Shown: piece by piece, positions 19,852-28,696 of the stretch
Numbering within the stretch: the first letter of the stretch is position 1
Layout of the letters: every line of letters starts with the position of its first letter
Assembly (NCBI GenBank): GCA_007751255.1
Contig: CP036296.1
Coordinates: 682,001 to 746,000, forward strand
Reading direction: 5' to 3'
Origin: Engelhardtia mirabilis
Lineage (GTDB): Bacteria > Planctomycetota > UBA1135 > GCA-002686595
Length of the DNA stretch: 64,000 nt
Notes under the pieces: generated by a model
Databases searched by the model: none
What the model saw: the letters and a program-made list of their open reading frames with translations, nothing else
Told to the model about the DNA's origin: nothing
Position numbers and translations under genes: made by a program

Positions 19852-20246
19852 AGCTTTTCTCGGCGCAGCGCGTCAAGAACGACGATGGCGTTGTGGGGAT
19901 CAACACCTATCGGTATCACGTTGATGGCGACCGAGTCGACGGGGACGACATCGATCAACTCGGTGGGCGTGCAAGGCTCGAGATCAATCACTTCGACCTC
20001 CCTCCTGGTCGGAACCAGGTCCTGAGTTTCCTCGACGTTCTGACGCCCGACGACACCGGCCTCGAGCAGATCGCCGAGTGGATCAAGGAGGTCCATGGGG
20101 ACACTGAGATCGAGGCACCTCCCATCATCCGTCGAGACGAGGAGCGTGGTGTCTTGCGACTCAATCTGGTGCGGGGCCTCGTTCCGACGTGGCGGGAGGA
20201 GTTGCGGGATCTGGCGGGTCGACTCCTGCTGCTGTTGCCGGATTGA
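19848..20246 (+). CDS. Small hypothetical protein, third of three overlapping genes
   Basis: The 132-residue protein starts at TTG 19848 (TTGA overlap with the previous stop), preceded by GAGGA. It looks globular, with acidic loops (HVDGDRVDGDDIDQL) and an amphipathic C-terminus (WREELRDLAGRLLLLL). No family was recognised. Coupling to the two upstream genes argues for a joint role. Confidence 0.45.
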   Translation: MKLFSAQRVKNDDGVVGINTYRYHVDGDRVDGDDIDQLGGRARLEINHFDLPPGRNQVLSFLDVLTPDDTGLEQIAEWIKEVHGDTEIEAPPIIRRDEERGVLRLNLVRGLVPTWREELRDLAGRLLLLLPD

Positions 20247-20296
20247 AGGCTCGGAACAGGCTTGTTCGTGACCACGCAGACTGGTCTCGACGACCC

Positions 20297-20377
20297 GCCG
20301 GCCACGCCGGCCACGCCGGCCACGCCGGCCACGCCGGCCACGCCGGCCACGCCGGCCACGCCGGCCTTGCCGGCCAT
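20297..20377. repeat. Nine tandem copies of a 9-bp repeat (GCCGGCCAC)
   Basis: Seven exact GCCGGCCAC units are followed by GCCGGCCTT and GCCGGCCAT. There are no spacers, so it is a microsatellite and not a CRISPR. It lies 50 bases after the three-gene cassette and could vary in copy number by slippage. Confidence 0.9.
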
Positions 20378-20780
20378 GCGGCCCCTGCCGGGAGTCTTCG
20401 CGCGCCTTACAGCCTCGACGACCTGACAGGGTCGTCGGCGGGGTCGGACGCGCGCAGAGCCCCGGCAGAGACCGAATAGGGGCCTCCGGCCTCACGGTGA
20501 TTGGATCGTCCGAGCTCGCTGAAGGGATAGCGTCGCGACCGACTCCCGCACACGCCCGGTCTGGATGCCCTCTCTCTGCGTTGGGTTCGGGATCGCCTCG
20601 CGCGACCGAGGCGTGCCCGAAGGGAGGCCGAAGCCGCGGACGACCCGGGGCCGACGCGCTTCGAGGCAAGGGGGGCTCCGCCTGAGCCGTTCCCCGAACT
20701 CTCGAACGGGCGAGTGCGCTACCGCAGAGAGCGAGCGACGATCGACGTCGAAGCCCGACGTCGACGCGCACGCAACAGGC
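20378..20780. other. Intergenic region, no gene seen
   Basis: About 400 bp between the tandem repeat and the FG-GAP gene. Open frames here are Arg/Pro/Gly rich and short, with no start supported by a ribosome binding site. No structured RNA or promoter was recognised. Confidence 0.4.
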
Positions 20781-22286
20781 TCAGAACGCCAACTCGACCG
20801 CGTTGCTGGCGAAGGTCACCGGCGCTGCCGCGCCGGGGTCCAACAAGAGGTAGGCGTGGTCCACCGAGAGGTCGATCAGGGCCAGGGTGCCAGGCGGGAT
20901 CGCCACGCCGGCCTGGGCGCGGCCGTCGGCGTCGAGGACGCCGAGGCCCATCGTCAGAGGCGCGGCGCCGGGGTTGGTGAGGGTGAAGTCGAAGTAGGGA
21001 TCGACCGGGTTCAGGGGCAGGGTCACCGAGCCGATCGGCAGGCCCGGGGAGGTGCCGCTGAAGGAGCCGAGGATCACGTAGATCGCGCCCGCGTGGCCGG
21101 GGCCGGCGTCGAGGGTCAGCGGCTGTGTCCCGCCGCCGAAGGGGCTGAGCGAACCCGTCAGCGAGCAGAAGCTCGACCCGGCCGGGCAGATCGTGTTGCG
21201 GTGCACCAGGATGCGGTTCGTCGCGCCGTGGACGGTGACCGCGTCGTCGTAGCCGTCGCCGTCGAAGTCGGCCAGGGCCAGGTCGCGCAGGTCGCCGGCG
21301 GTGGGGTAGGGGGGGATCGAGGCCTTGGGTGCGAGCTGCTGCACGTTGGCGCCGATCACCAGCGCTCCGCTCGTCTGCGTGCCCACCAGATCGGTGCGGC
21401 CGTCGGCGTCCAGGTCCCCGGCGGCGATACGCCCCTCGGCCAGGAACAGGCCGCCGAAGGAGGGGAAGGACCCGCTGCCGTCGTTGATGAAGTAGCCGGC
21501 TTCGGTGGCCAGGAACTCGCTCTCGACCTGGGCCAGGTCCGGGTAGCCGTCGCCGGTGAAGTCGGCGACCACGCCCCAGGTGCCGGTGCCCGAGGCGATC
21601 AGGGGCGGGTCGGCGGTCAGCCCGCCCGCGCCGTCGTTGCGCACGAGCAGGAGCGCATAGGGGATGTCGATCTCGTGGTACAGGGCCAGGTCGATGTCGC
21701 CGTCCAGCTCGAAGTCCCCGGCGGCGAAGTGCAGCAGCGCCTGACCGACGACCGTGTCGACGCGCGTGGGCAGGCTCAGGTCGCCCGCGCCGAAGAGGGT
21801 CGTGATGCCCTCGAGGCCGTGGCAGGCCACCACCGCGTCGAGGTTGCCGTCGCCGTCCATGTCGAGCAGCTCGACGGTGCGCGGCGAGGCGCCCACGCTC
21901 CAGGTGCCGGCCAGGGTGAAGCTCCCCAGGCCGTCGCCGGCGAGGACGCGCACCACGCTCTCGACGCGATCGCTGACCGCCAGGTCGAGGTCGCCGTCAC
22001 CGTCCAGGTCCCCCGTCGCGACGTCGAAGGGCGTGCCGCCGACGGCAACCGGGATCGGGCCGTTGAAGGTCGCGTCACCGACGCCCAGCCACAGGGAGAG
22101 CTGGCCGGTCGTGGGGTGGGTGACGAGCAGATCGAGGGTTCCGCCCGCGTCGACCTGGGCCACGGTGACCCGGTTGGGCTGGGGCGGGGAGGGCAGGAGC
22201 GAGGTCGTGAAGGGCGCCTGCTGGGCAAGGGCCATCGGGCAGAGGGCGATCGCGAGGACCGTGATCGGGCAAGCCGCGTGCTTCAT
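20781..22286 (-). CDS. Secreted FG-GAP/VCBS repeat protein with shared C-terminal module
   Basis: The 501-residue protein has a signal peptide (cleavage near MALAQQ), then repeated DxDGDGxxD loops of an FG-GAP/VCBS beta-propeller: GDLDGDGDLDLAVSD, DMDGDGNLDAVVA, DFDGDGYDDAVTV. The last about 120 residues form a separate module with GGTQPLTLDAG, YVILGSFSGTSPGLP and VDHAYLLLDPG, also present in the proteins at 25425 and 26915. It is likely extracellular or surface bound and binds calcium. A decayed second copy of its C-terminus lies at 18747. Confidence 0.85.
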   Translation of the reverse strand: MKHAACPITVLAIALCPMALAQQAPFTTSLLPSPPQPNRVTVAQVDAGGTLDLLVTHPTTGQLSLWLGVGDATFNGPIPVAVGGTPFDVATGDLDGDGDLDLAVSDRVESVVRVLAGDGLGSFTLAGTWSVGASPRTVELLDMDGDGNLDAVVACHGLEGITTLFGAGDLSLPTRVDTVVGQALLHFAAGDFELDGDIDLALYHEIDIPYALLLVRNDGAGGLTADPPLIASGTGTWGVVADFTGDGYPDLAQVESEFLATEAGYFINDGSGSFPSFGGLFLAEGRIAAGDLDADGRTDLVGTQTSGALVIGANVQQLAPKASIPPYPTAGDLRDLALADFDGDGYDDAVTVHGATNRILVHRNTICPAGSSFCSLTGSLSPFGGGTQPLTLDAGPGHAGAIYVILGSFSGTSPGLPIGSVTLPLNPVDPYFDFTLTNPGAAPLTMGLGVLDADGRAQAGVAIPPGTLALIDLSVDHAYLLLDPGAAAPVTFASNAVELAF

Positions 22287-22368
22287 GGCCCGAGACTAGC
22301 AGCCGTTGCCCGATCGCGTAGGCCATGGAGATCGCGGGTCGCGCGCCCGGTCGACACCGGCCTCAGGG

Positions 22369-24135
22369 TCACCAGTGCAGTGCCGTCGCGATCGGCTCGT
22401 CCCCGCCCGGACCGAACCGCAGGACCTGCCCCCCACGATAGGTCAGCACCGCGATCGAGCCGTCCGCCAGGGCGGTCAGGCACAGGATCCCCGCGCTCCC
22501 CGGTGGCGGCTCGATCCAGCGCGCGACGCTACCGTCCGCTCGAACCAGGGCGGCGATGCTCCCATCGGCGGTGACTGCTGTGACGCAGCTCAACGAGCCT
22601 TCCCCTTCTGTGGCTTGGAGGACGGTGGCGGTTCCGGCCCACCACCGAACCTTCCTGCCCGATGTGTCGAGATCCCGGCGCCCGCCTTCGCGGACGTCGA
22701 CGATCGAGAGGCGGGCGCGATCGCCGACCAGCGCCTTTCCATCGGCCAAGGCACAGACGATCGAATCTCGCGCTTGCATCCAATCGACCGCCAAGAGCTC
22801 ACCCGCTTCGGCGTCGAGGGACCTGTACTCGGTGATGGTCTGTCCATTGGCGGACGGGCGGACGAGACCTCGGAAGATCCACAGCCCATCGACCAGCCAG
22901 CCCTCGACGTATTGGACCCTCCAGCCCGCGGCGGCCAGGACCTCCTCGGTCACGGGAGTCGCACCGGGTGCCGCAACGAACGCGCGAGCACCGCTACCGG
23001 CGCGGCTCAACCGCCAACCCCCGCCGGCGGGAAGGGCAAGGGTCCAGCCGCCGTCGCCGATGGTGTTGAAGGGCTCCAGGTCCGCAGCGCTGAGCTCTGC
23101 GCGATCGATCGCGAGGATCTCCCCGTCCGAGCCGACGATCTCGGAGTCGCCGTCCTGCTTGTGGAGGACTCCGAACGGAAAGCGGTTGGACCTGGTCGAG
23201 ACCGTCGTGTGCGCTGGCCAGAGGTCGTCGCCGAGCACGCCCGCCGCGACCGTCTCGCCCGTCTCCAGATCGATCACGACCGGGAAGCTCGGCCATTGCT
23301 CGTCCCGCAGCATCGCGAAGGCGTGGCGGCCGTCGGTGTGCAGGAACGCGCTGCGTACTTCGAGGTTCGGACTGGAGAGATCCAGAGTCGTGACGCCAGC
23401 GAGGTTCGCTCCGGCCTCGAACCACGTGGGCGCGATTCCGATCGAGCCGGCGAGGGCCACGGTGCCCGCGCGCTTCCAGGTGGCCCATTCACGCCTGGAG
23501 CCGATCGCCATGCTGGACAAGGCCGCGAGCGCACCGCCGATCAGCGCGCAGGTGAGCCACAGGCCGATCGGTGGGTCCGGTCGCAGCCGGCCCATGACGA
23601 TCTCGTGCAGCGCGGCGGGGAGCGCGAGCAGGGCGAAGACGCAGGCGCCGCCGGGCGCGGCCAGGAACCCACGCGGCAGGAACGACGAGCAGGCCATGGA
23701 CCACAGGGCCAGGGCCACCGTTCCGCCGAGGATCAGCCCGACCATCGGCTCGGCCTGGAGCGAGGAAGCGCCGCTCGCGAAGAGACGGCTAGCGACAGTG
23801 GCGGACTCGCTTCCGACCACGGCTGCCGCGACGAGCGCTCCGAGCAGGACCGCCAACTTGACCAACGCGACCTGACCGAGTGACACCGGCTGGCGCCGCA
23901 GCCACTCCTGCGTCCCCTCGTTGCGCTCGCGCGCGCCGATGTCGCAGCCCATGGCGATGGCGACGATCGCGGTCAGGCACACCGCCGCCGTGTGGGCGAA
24001 GGTGGCTGAGTCCACGAACAGGTCGTCCGCCAACCAGCCGGTGACGAGGCAGCCGACGATGACGAGGGCCGCGGCGACCAGGAAGGCGGGAGCCTGCTCG
24101 CGCAGCTCCTTGTGGGTCAGGGCTAGCAGACTCAT
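22369..24135 (-). CDS. ABC transporter permease with large C-terminal extracytoplasmic domain
   Basis: The 588-residue protein is the membrane partner of the ATPase upstream. Residues about 10-240 hold six or seven hydrophobic segments (for example APAFLVAAALVIVGCLVTGW and VGLILGGTVALALWSMACS) in the ABC-2/YhgE-like style, with RNEGTQEWLRRQPVS in the first loop. The remaining about 340 residues lack membrane segments and read as a beta-propeller-like domain (repeated LADGSIAVL-type strands). The start overlaps the ATPase stop (ATGA). The substrate is unknown; GntR-ABC sets of this kind often respond to envelope stress or peptide antibiotics. Confidence 0.8.
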   Translation of the reverse strand: MSLLALTHKELREQAPAFLVAAALVIVGCLVTGWLADDLFVDSATFAHTAAVCLTAIVAIAMGCDIGARERNEGTQEWLRRQPVSLGQVALVKLAVLLGALVAAAVVGSESATVASRLFASGASSLQAEPMVGLILGGTVALALWSMACSSFLPRGFLAAPGGACVFALLALPAALHEIVMGRLRPDPPIGLWLTCALIGGALAALSSMAIGSRREWATWKRAGTVALAGSIGIAPTWFEAGANLAGVTTLDLSSPNLEVRSAFLHTDGRHAFAMLRDEQWPSFPVVIDLETGETVAAGVLGDDLWPAHTTVSTRSNRFPFGVLHKQDGDSEIVGSDGEILAIDRAELSAADLEPFNTIGDGGWTLALPAGGGWRLSRAGSGARAFVAAPGATPVTEEVLAAAGWRVQYVEGWLVDGLWIFRGLVRPSANGQTITEYRSLDAEAGELLAVDWMQARDSIVCALADGKALVGDRARLSIVDVREGGRRDLDTSGRKVRWWAGTATVLQATEGEGSLSCVTAVTADGSIAALVRADGSVARWIEPPPGSAGILCLTALADGSIAVLTYRGGQVLRFGPGGDEPIATALHW

Positions 24136-24866
24136 GCGGCGGCTCCGTCCGGTCCGGGGGTGGTCTGGGTCAGGAGCGCGCGCAGGGCGGCGGCGCTGTG
24201 CTCGAGTTGGGCGTCGCCGACGGCCTGTTCGCGCAGGGCCCCGCCGTCCATCAACAGCGCCCGGTCGGCGATGCGCGCGGCGATGTCGAGGTCGTGGGTC
24301 GATACCAGGGTCGCGGTGTCCTCGAGGTCGACTTCGGTCAGGAAGGCGCTCAAGAGCCCGTCGCGGGCCACCGCGTCGAGGCCGGCGAAGGGCTCGTCCA
24401 GCAGCAGCAGCCGCGGCCGCGCGGCCAGGGCCAGGGCTAGCTGAACCCCCGCGGCCTGGCCGCGACTGAGCTTCGAGATGCGGCCACGCCGCGGCACCGC
24501 CAGGGCGTCGGCGGCGCGCCACAGGCGGCGGTCGTCCCAGGTCGGATAGCAGCGCCGCGCGAAGCGCGCCGCAGTGGTCAGGCTCATCCACGGCGGTAGG
24601 TCCGGCAGGCTCGGCACGAAGCCGATCGCGGCGCGGGCGGCTGCCGAGCGCGATGGGTCGGCTCCGCACACCCGCACGCTGCCACTCTCGGCCCGCAGGG
24701 TCCCCGCGAGCACCCGCATCAGCGTCGTCTTGCCCGCGCCGTTGCGACCGAGCAGCACGCACAGCTCGCCCGGCGCCAGGCCCAGTTCGAGGCCGCGCAG
24801 GACTTCGCTGCGCCCGAGTTTCACACCCACGCCGCGCAGCCGCGCGATGTCGTTCGTCTCACTCAT
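24132..24866 (-). CDS. ABC transporter ATP-binding protein
   Basis: The 244-residue ATPase has Walker A GRNGAGKTT, a signature LSRGQAAG, Walker B RLLLLDEP followed by the D-loop AGLDA, and switch His in STHD. It powers the permease encoded downstream. Start ATG 24866 overlaps the GntR stop (ATGA), and its own stop overlaps the permease start, so all three genes are translationally coupled. Confidence 0.93.
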   Translation of the reverse strand: MSETNDIARLRGVGVKLGRSEVLRGLELGLAPGELCVLLGRNGAGKTTLMRVLAGTLRAESGSVRVCGADPSRSAAARAAIGFVPSLPDLPPWMSLTTAARFARRCYPTWDDRRLWRAADALAVPRRGRISKLSRGQAAGVQLALALAARPRLLLLDEPFAGLDAVARDGLLSAFLTEVDLEDTATLVSTHDLDIAARIADRALLMDGGALREQAVGDAQLEHSAAALRALLTQTTPGPDGAAA

Positions 24867-25249
24867 GCTGGTCTCCTCTTCGACTCGGCCGTGCGTACCC
24901 GTTCTGACAAGTCCTCGATCGAGTGCCCCGCGCGCAGCGCCGTCTCCAGCGCCCGCTCGAAGTCGCTCCAGGTGGTCGCCGCACGTCGCTGGCGCGCGAT
25001 CTGCGGGCCCGCTTCGGTCACGAACACACCCCGGCCGCCCTCGCCGCGCACGGCCCCGATCAGGTCGAGCTCGCGGTAGGCGCGGGCGACCGTGTTGTGG
25101 TTGACGAGCGCCAGGCCGGCCAAGGCACGCACGGAGGGGAGCTTGTCCCCGGGGGCAAGGTCGCCCCGGGCGATCCCGTCCAGGCAGCGCTCCACGAGCT
25201 GCTGGGAGGGCGGCTCGGGGGCCTCGGTATCCACGCGCCAATCGATCAC
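24863..25249 (-). CDS. GntR-family transcriptional regulator (YtrA type)
   Basis: The 128-residue protein is a GntR winged helix with a short C-terminal helix, the YtrA layout: PPSQQLVERCLDGIARGDL, KLPSVRALAGLALVNHNTV (recognition region), then GEGGRGVFVTEAG. It starts with GTG at 25249. YtrA-type regulators usually repress their own operon with an ABC transporter, as here. The inverted repeat immediately upstream is the likely operator. Confidence 0.9.
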   Translation of the reverse strand: MIDWRVDTEAPEPPSQQLVERCLDGIARGDLAPGDKLPSVRALAGLALVNHNTVARAYRELDLIGAVRGEGGRGVFVTEAGPQIARQRRAATTWSDFERALETALRAGHSIEDLSERVRTAESKRRPA

Positions 25250-25250
25250 A

Positions 25251-25274
25251 GCCGTACCATCGTCCTGGTACGGC
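25251..25274 (-). promoter_or_regulatory. Putative GntR operator, 9-6-9 inverted repeat
   Basis: GCCGTACCA and TGGTACGGC are perfect inverted arms around six bases, beginning one base before the GntR GTG start. The only Shine-Dalgarno-like bases (AGGA) lie in the spacer, so a bound dimer would cover the ribosome-binding and promoter-proximal region. GTAC half-sites are typical of GntR-family operators. Confidence 0.65.
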
Positions 25275-25331
25275 GGGACGCTTTAGGCGGACGTCAGGTG
25301 CCAGGCACAAGACCGCCGCCTAAAGCGTCCC
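25275..25331. repeat. Inverted repeat of the GTGCCAGGCAC family, copy A
   Basis: Arms GGGACGCTTTAGGCGG (25275-25290) and its exact complement (25316-25331) enclose 25 bases containing the near-palindrome GTGCCAGGCAC. About 26 bases of it recur in both arms of the palindrome at 30408 and, diverged, at 26864. It abuts the GntR operator. Confidence 0.8.
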
Positions 25332-25424
25332 CGAATTGCGGTGACATCCTCGGTCCGCATCGGATGGACAGACTGGCCGGGCTCTCCCGACCCTCACCTC
25401 CCGGCCCTCACCTCCCTTCCCTCG

Positions 25425-26837
25425 ATGCCCAAGCTCGCCGCGCCCCTTGCCGTCCTGTTCCTCAGCTCCGCCGCCCTGGCCCAGACGTCGTCGGGTCTGT
25501 ACAGCGGCGAGCTGGTGCTCTACAGCCCCGCCCTGAATGGAGTCAGCTCCTCGTCGGGCGGTATCGCCCTGATCGACCCGCTCAGCGGCGCCATCAGCAA
25601 GCCCTACGCCTTCCACGCCACGCTCCAGTCCGACGACTGCCTCGCCTACGACCCCTACCGCGACCGACTGATCTTCGGCGCCGCCTTCAACAACGGCGAT
25701 CCGATGGAGCTCTGGGCGGGGGACGCCCTCGGCAACGTGCAGAGCCTGGGATTCGTCGGGACGACGGTCCGCACGATCGCGGCGGCCGGTGACGGCCGCA
25801 TCTTCCTGCACTCGACCCAGCTGCCGCCCAACTCGATCCAGTGGATCGACGCGGTCGGGCAGGTGCATCTGCTCCAGGACGCGACCGGTCAGCCGTGGCA
25901 GGGGCAGAGCAGCTGGTGGGGCCACATGGAGTACGACGCCGAGCACAACGCTCTGCTCCTGGCCTCGCGCGGCCTCACGTCGGCCTGCGGCGCACCCGAC
26001 GTCTCGGTCCAGCGTCTCGACCTCTCGGCCGATGGGACGCGCGTGGTCGCCGAGACCTGCACGCACTTCCCGGTGGTCCCGACCGGCGACGGCTTCCCGG
26101 TCGGTCTCTCGAGGATCGACGGCGACTCCTGGCTCCTGAACGTCCACACCGGCAAGTCGGGGTCCCAGCCACGCATGCTGCGACTGACGGTCGAGCCGCT
26201 GGGCTTGAGCGTCTACTCCTACACCGACAATCCCAGCGCGGCCGCCAGCAACGCCGGGGTCTACAGCCACGCTCGCGGGCAGGGGGTGCTGCTGGACACC
26301 GGCGGGAACGTGCTGCGAGCCTTCGGATTCGGAGAGGGCGGGGCCGGCACCGTCTTCACGGTGGCCGACGTGCTCTCGCCGGTCGGTACGGCCAACGAGA
26401 GGGCGAGTCTGGTCGAAGTTGGACCGACGGGCGGTCCTGCGGGCCTCGTTTCCCTCGGGCTCGGCGCCATCTCCCTCGCCCAGGGTGGCTCGCAGGTCTG
26501 GACCCTCGACGCCGGCGCGGCCTTCGCCGGTCGCCCCTACGTGATCCTGGGTTCCGCCACGGGCTTCGCGCCGAGCTTCGTGCTCGACGGGACGCCGGTG
26601 CCCCTCGTGATCGACGCTTGGACGACTTTCACCCTGGTCAATGCCAACACGCCACTGCTCACCGGCACCGTCGGCTTGCTGAATGGCAGCGGCGGGGCGA
26701 GCGCCAGCTTCAACGTGCCCCCCGGAGCGCCGGCGAGCCTAGCCGGCGCCACCCTCCACCACGCCGCGATCACCTTCGGCCCGACGTTCGGCGTCGACTT
26801 CGCGAGCAACCCGGTGGCGGTGCAATTGGTCCCCTGA
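25425..26837 (+). CDS. Secreted protein with shared C-terminal module, function unknown
   Basis: The 470-residue protein has a signal peptide (MPKLAAPLAVLFLSSAALAQ). The body (about 25-340) looks like a beta-propeller with SGGIALIDPLSGAIS and CLAYDPYRDRLIFGA strands, similar to proteins that report operational or metadata-like values. The last about 115 residues carry the same C-terminal module as its neighbours: AQGGSQVWTLDAG, PYVILGSATG, then HHAAITFGP. ATG 25425 was chosen over a start at 25341 because it opens directly on the signal peptide. Confidence 0.75.
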   Translation: MPKLAAPLAVLFLSSAALAQTSSGLYSGELVLYSPALNGVSSSSGGIALIDPLSGAISKPYAFHATLQSDDCLAYDPYRDRLIFGAAFNNGDPMELWAGDALGNVQSLGFVGTTVRTIAAAGDGRIFLHSTQLPPNSIQWIDAVGQVHLLQDATGQPWQGQSSWWGHMEYDAEHNALLLASRGLTSACGAPDVSVQRLDLSADGTRVVAETCTHFPVVPTGDGFPVGLSRIDGDSWLLNVHTGKSGSQPRMLRLTVEPLGLSVYSYTDNPSAAASNAGVYSHARGQGVLLDTGGNVLRAFGFGEGGAGTVFTVADVLSPVGTANERASLVEVGPTGGPAGLVSLGLGAISLAQGGSQVWTLDAGAAFAGRPYVILGSATGFAPSFVLDGTPVPLVIDAWTTFTLVNANTPLLTGTVGLLNGSGGASASFNVPPGAPASLAGATLHHAAITFGPTFGVDFASNPVAVQLVP

Positions 26838-26863
26838 CGCGCGGCCCAGCGGGTGAGGAAGCA

Positions 26864-26909
26864 GACGTCGGGCGGCGGCTGGGTGCCTGGCTCCTGACGT
26901 CCGCCCACC
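26864..26909. repeat. Diverged copy C of the GTGCCAGGCAC repeat family
   Basis: GACGTC at 26864 and 26896 flank GCGGCGGCTGGGTGCCTGGC. The stretch matches the reverse complement of copy A (25275-25331) at roughly nine positions in ten over 37 bases. It lies between two convergent genes. Confidence 0.65.
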
Positions 26910-26914
26910 GAAGG

Positions 26915-28519
26915 TCACGGCAGCAGCGCGAGAGCGACGGGCTGGCTGGCCTGGACGAAGGCCATCACAGCCGGGTCGAAGACGATGTAGGCGTGCCAGG
27001 CGACTGATCCCGCTAGAGACGGGGCCGCTCCGGCCGGGAGCGCGAGGGTCGCCAGGGCCTGTCCGCGGTCGTCGAGGGTGCCCGCGCTCCCCGCGATCGC
27101 GGTGTTCGGGTTGGCCAGCAGGAACTGGAACCAGGGATCCACCACGAGCGGAAGCTGTAGTCCGCCGCCGAGGTCCACGCCGGGCGAGGTGCCGGTCAGC
27201 GATCCCAGCAGGAGGTAGGGCCAACCGGCGGCGTGCTCCCCCGGCAGGATGGCGAGGCCTTGGGATCCGCCGCTCGACAGGGACAGGGCGTCGGCCGAGG
27301 ACAGCAGATCGGAGCTGCGATACTCGAGGATGGCTTGGGGCGACTCGAACTCAGGGGTCCGGCCGACGAGCAGCGTGTCGCCGGACACGTCCATGGCGAA
27401 GCCCCCACCGTCGGCGGCGAGCCCGTAGGGCTCGTAGCCGCCGATCTCGATCCAATCCCCGTTGGCGTCCTGCCGGTAGCGCCAGACGCGCGACAGGGGA
27501 CCGTTGAAGAAAGGAAACTCGCCGCCCAGGGTCGACCCGAGAACGAACAGGTCGCCGCCTTCCAGGACCACATCGCGGGCAAATGGGCCACCGAGGCTCG
27601 TCGAGCTCGACGGAATCGACAGCGCGGCTGTGGGGTTGATCGAACCATCGGTCCCGCGCTCGAAGAGATAGACCCAGCCGAAGGAGAGCAGGCCATTGCC
27701 TTGGTAGGCCGCGATCGCGATCCGGTCGCCCTCCACGTCGACCCGAAGTCCTTCCGGGGTGAAGACGTCCAGAATCGATGTCACGCTCCAGGCTCCCGAG
27801 CCGTCGCGCTGCATCACGTAGGCGAGGCGCTCGGTCGGGTTGGACGCGACCGCGAGGTCCCCGTCGATGGCAACGTCCGCTCCGAGCTCCTGCAACGGCG
27901 GAGCCAGACTGCCTGTCAGCTTGAAGGTCACGGGCCAGGAGCCGTCCGATTGGCGTTCGCGGATGTAGACCGCGCCGTTCGCGGGCATCCCGGGCTGGAG
28001 CTCCCGGGGGTTGCCGAGGATCGCGGAATCGCCGTCCAGGTCGATCGCGGTACCGAAGTTGCTGAACGAGTCGTAATCCGCCTGCCACAGGTCCGCCGCA
28101 GTCCAGGCCCCGCTGGCATCGCGCTCGTGCAGCACCACTGCGCCCTGCAGGTACGGGCTACCGGCGATCGCGCCGTTGCCGTTGGCGCCCACCAGCAGGC
28201 GGTCGCCGTCGAGGGCAACGGCAGTGCCGAAGTTCCCCAGACCCGCAGCACCCTCGAGCTTCGCGGCGAGCTGCCATCGGCCGGTCTGGTCGCGCTCTCA
28301 CAGGTGGACCCGTCCGGGAACGGCGACCCCCTGGAGACCGGGGGCGTTGATATCGCGCGACCCGATCGCGGCTCGCTGGCCGTCGACGTCGATCGACCGC
28401 CCGTCCTCGGAATTCGCCTGGGGCGGCAGGATTTGGTCGGTCGGGAAATAGGTCGGAACCTGGGGGCTCTGGGTCGGCGACAGGATGGAAAGGAACGCGA
28501 TCAGCTGGTTGGAGAGCAT
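26915..28519 (-). pseudogene. FG-GAP (integrin-alpha-like) secreted protein with in-frame stop
   Basis: One reading frame runs from ATG 28519 to the stop at 26915, but a TGA at 28298-28300 interrupts it after 73 codons. Reading through gives GVAVPGRVHL, stop, ERDQTGRWQLAAKLEGAAG, a continuous FG-GAP repeat in which the stop replaces an expected aromatic residue. Later repeats have FGTAIDLDGDSAILGNP and LGADVAIDGDLAVASNP. The C-terminus is the shared module (SSGGSQGLAILPG, PYLLLGSLTGTSPG). Either the gene is recently broken, or the base is an error. The N-terminus LIAFLSILSPTQS is a weak signal peptide. Translation could restart at 28192. Confidence 0.72.
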
Positions 28520-28696
28520 TGGATTCGGATCTCAGGGGATGAAATGGGGAGTGGCCCTTGGGTCGAGAACACGCGCGCCACGCTCTGGGGCGTGCCAAGC
28601 GTCAAGGGATTAGTGCGTCACGGCGAGACCGTTACACTCGCGACCGAAGATTGCGCCGGCGGTGGGGGCCTCGAAAGCCCGGGCGAGCCGGCGAGT

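Noticed and set aside
20297-20377. Possible CRISPR array
   Set aside because: The unit is 9 bp and direct, with no spacers, and no cas genes are nearby.
28298-28300. TGA as selenocysteine codon
   Set aside because: The position is an aromatic residue in the repeat, the protein is not a redox enzyme, and no stem-loop typical of SECIS was seen behind it.
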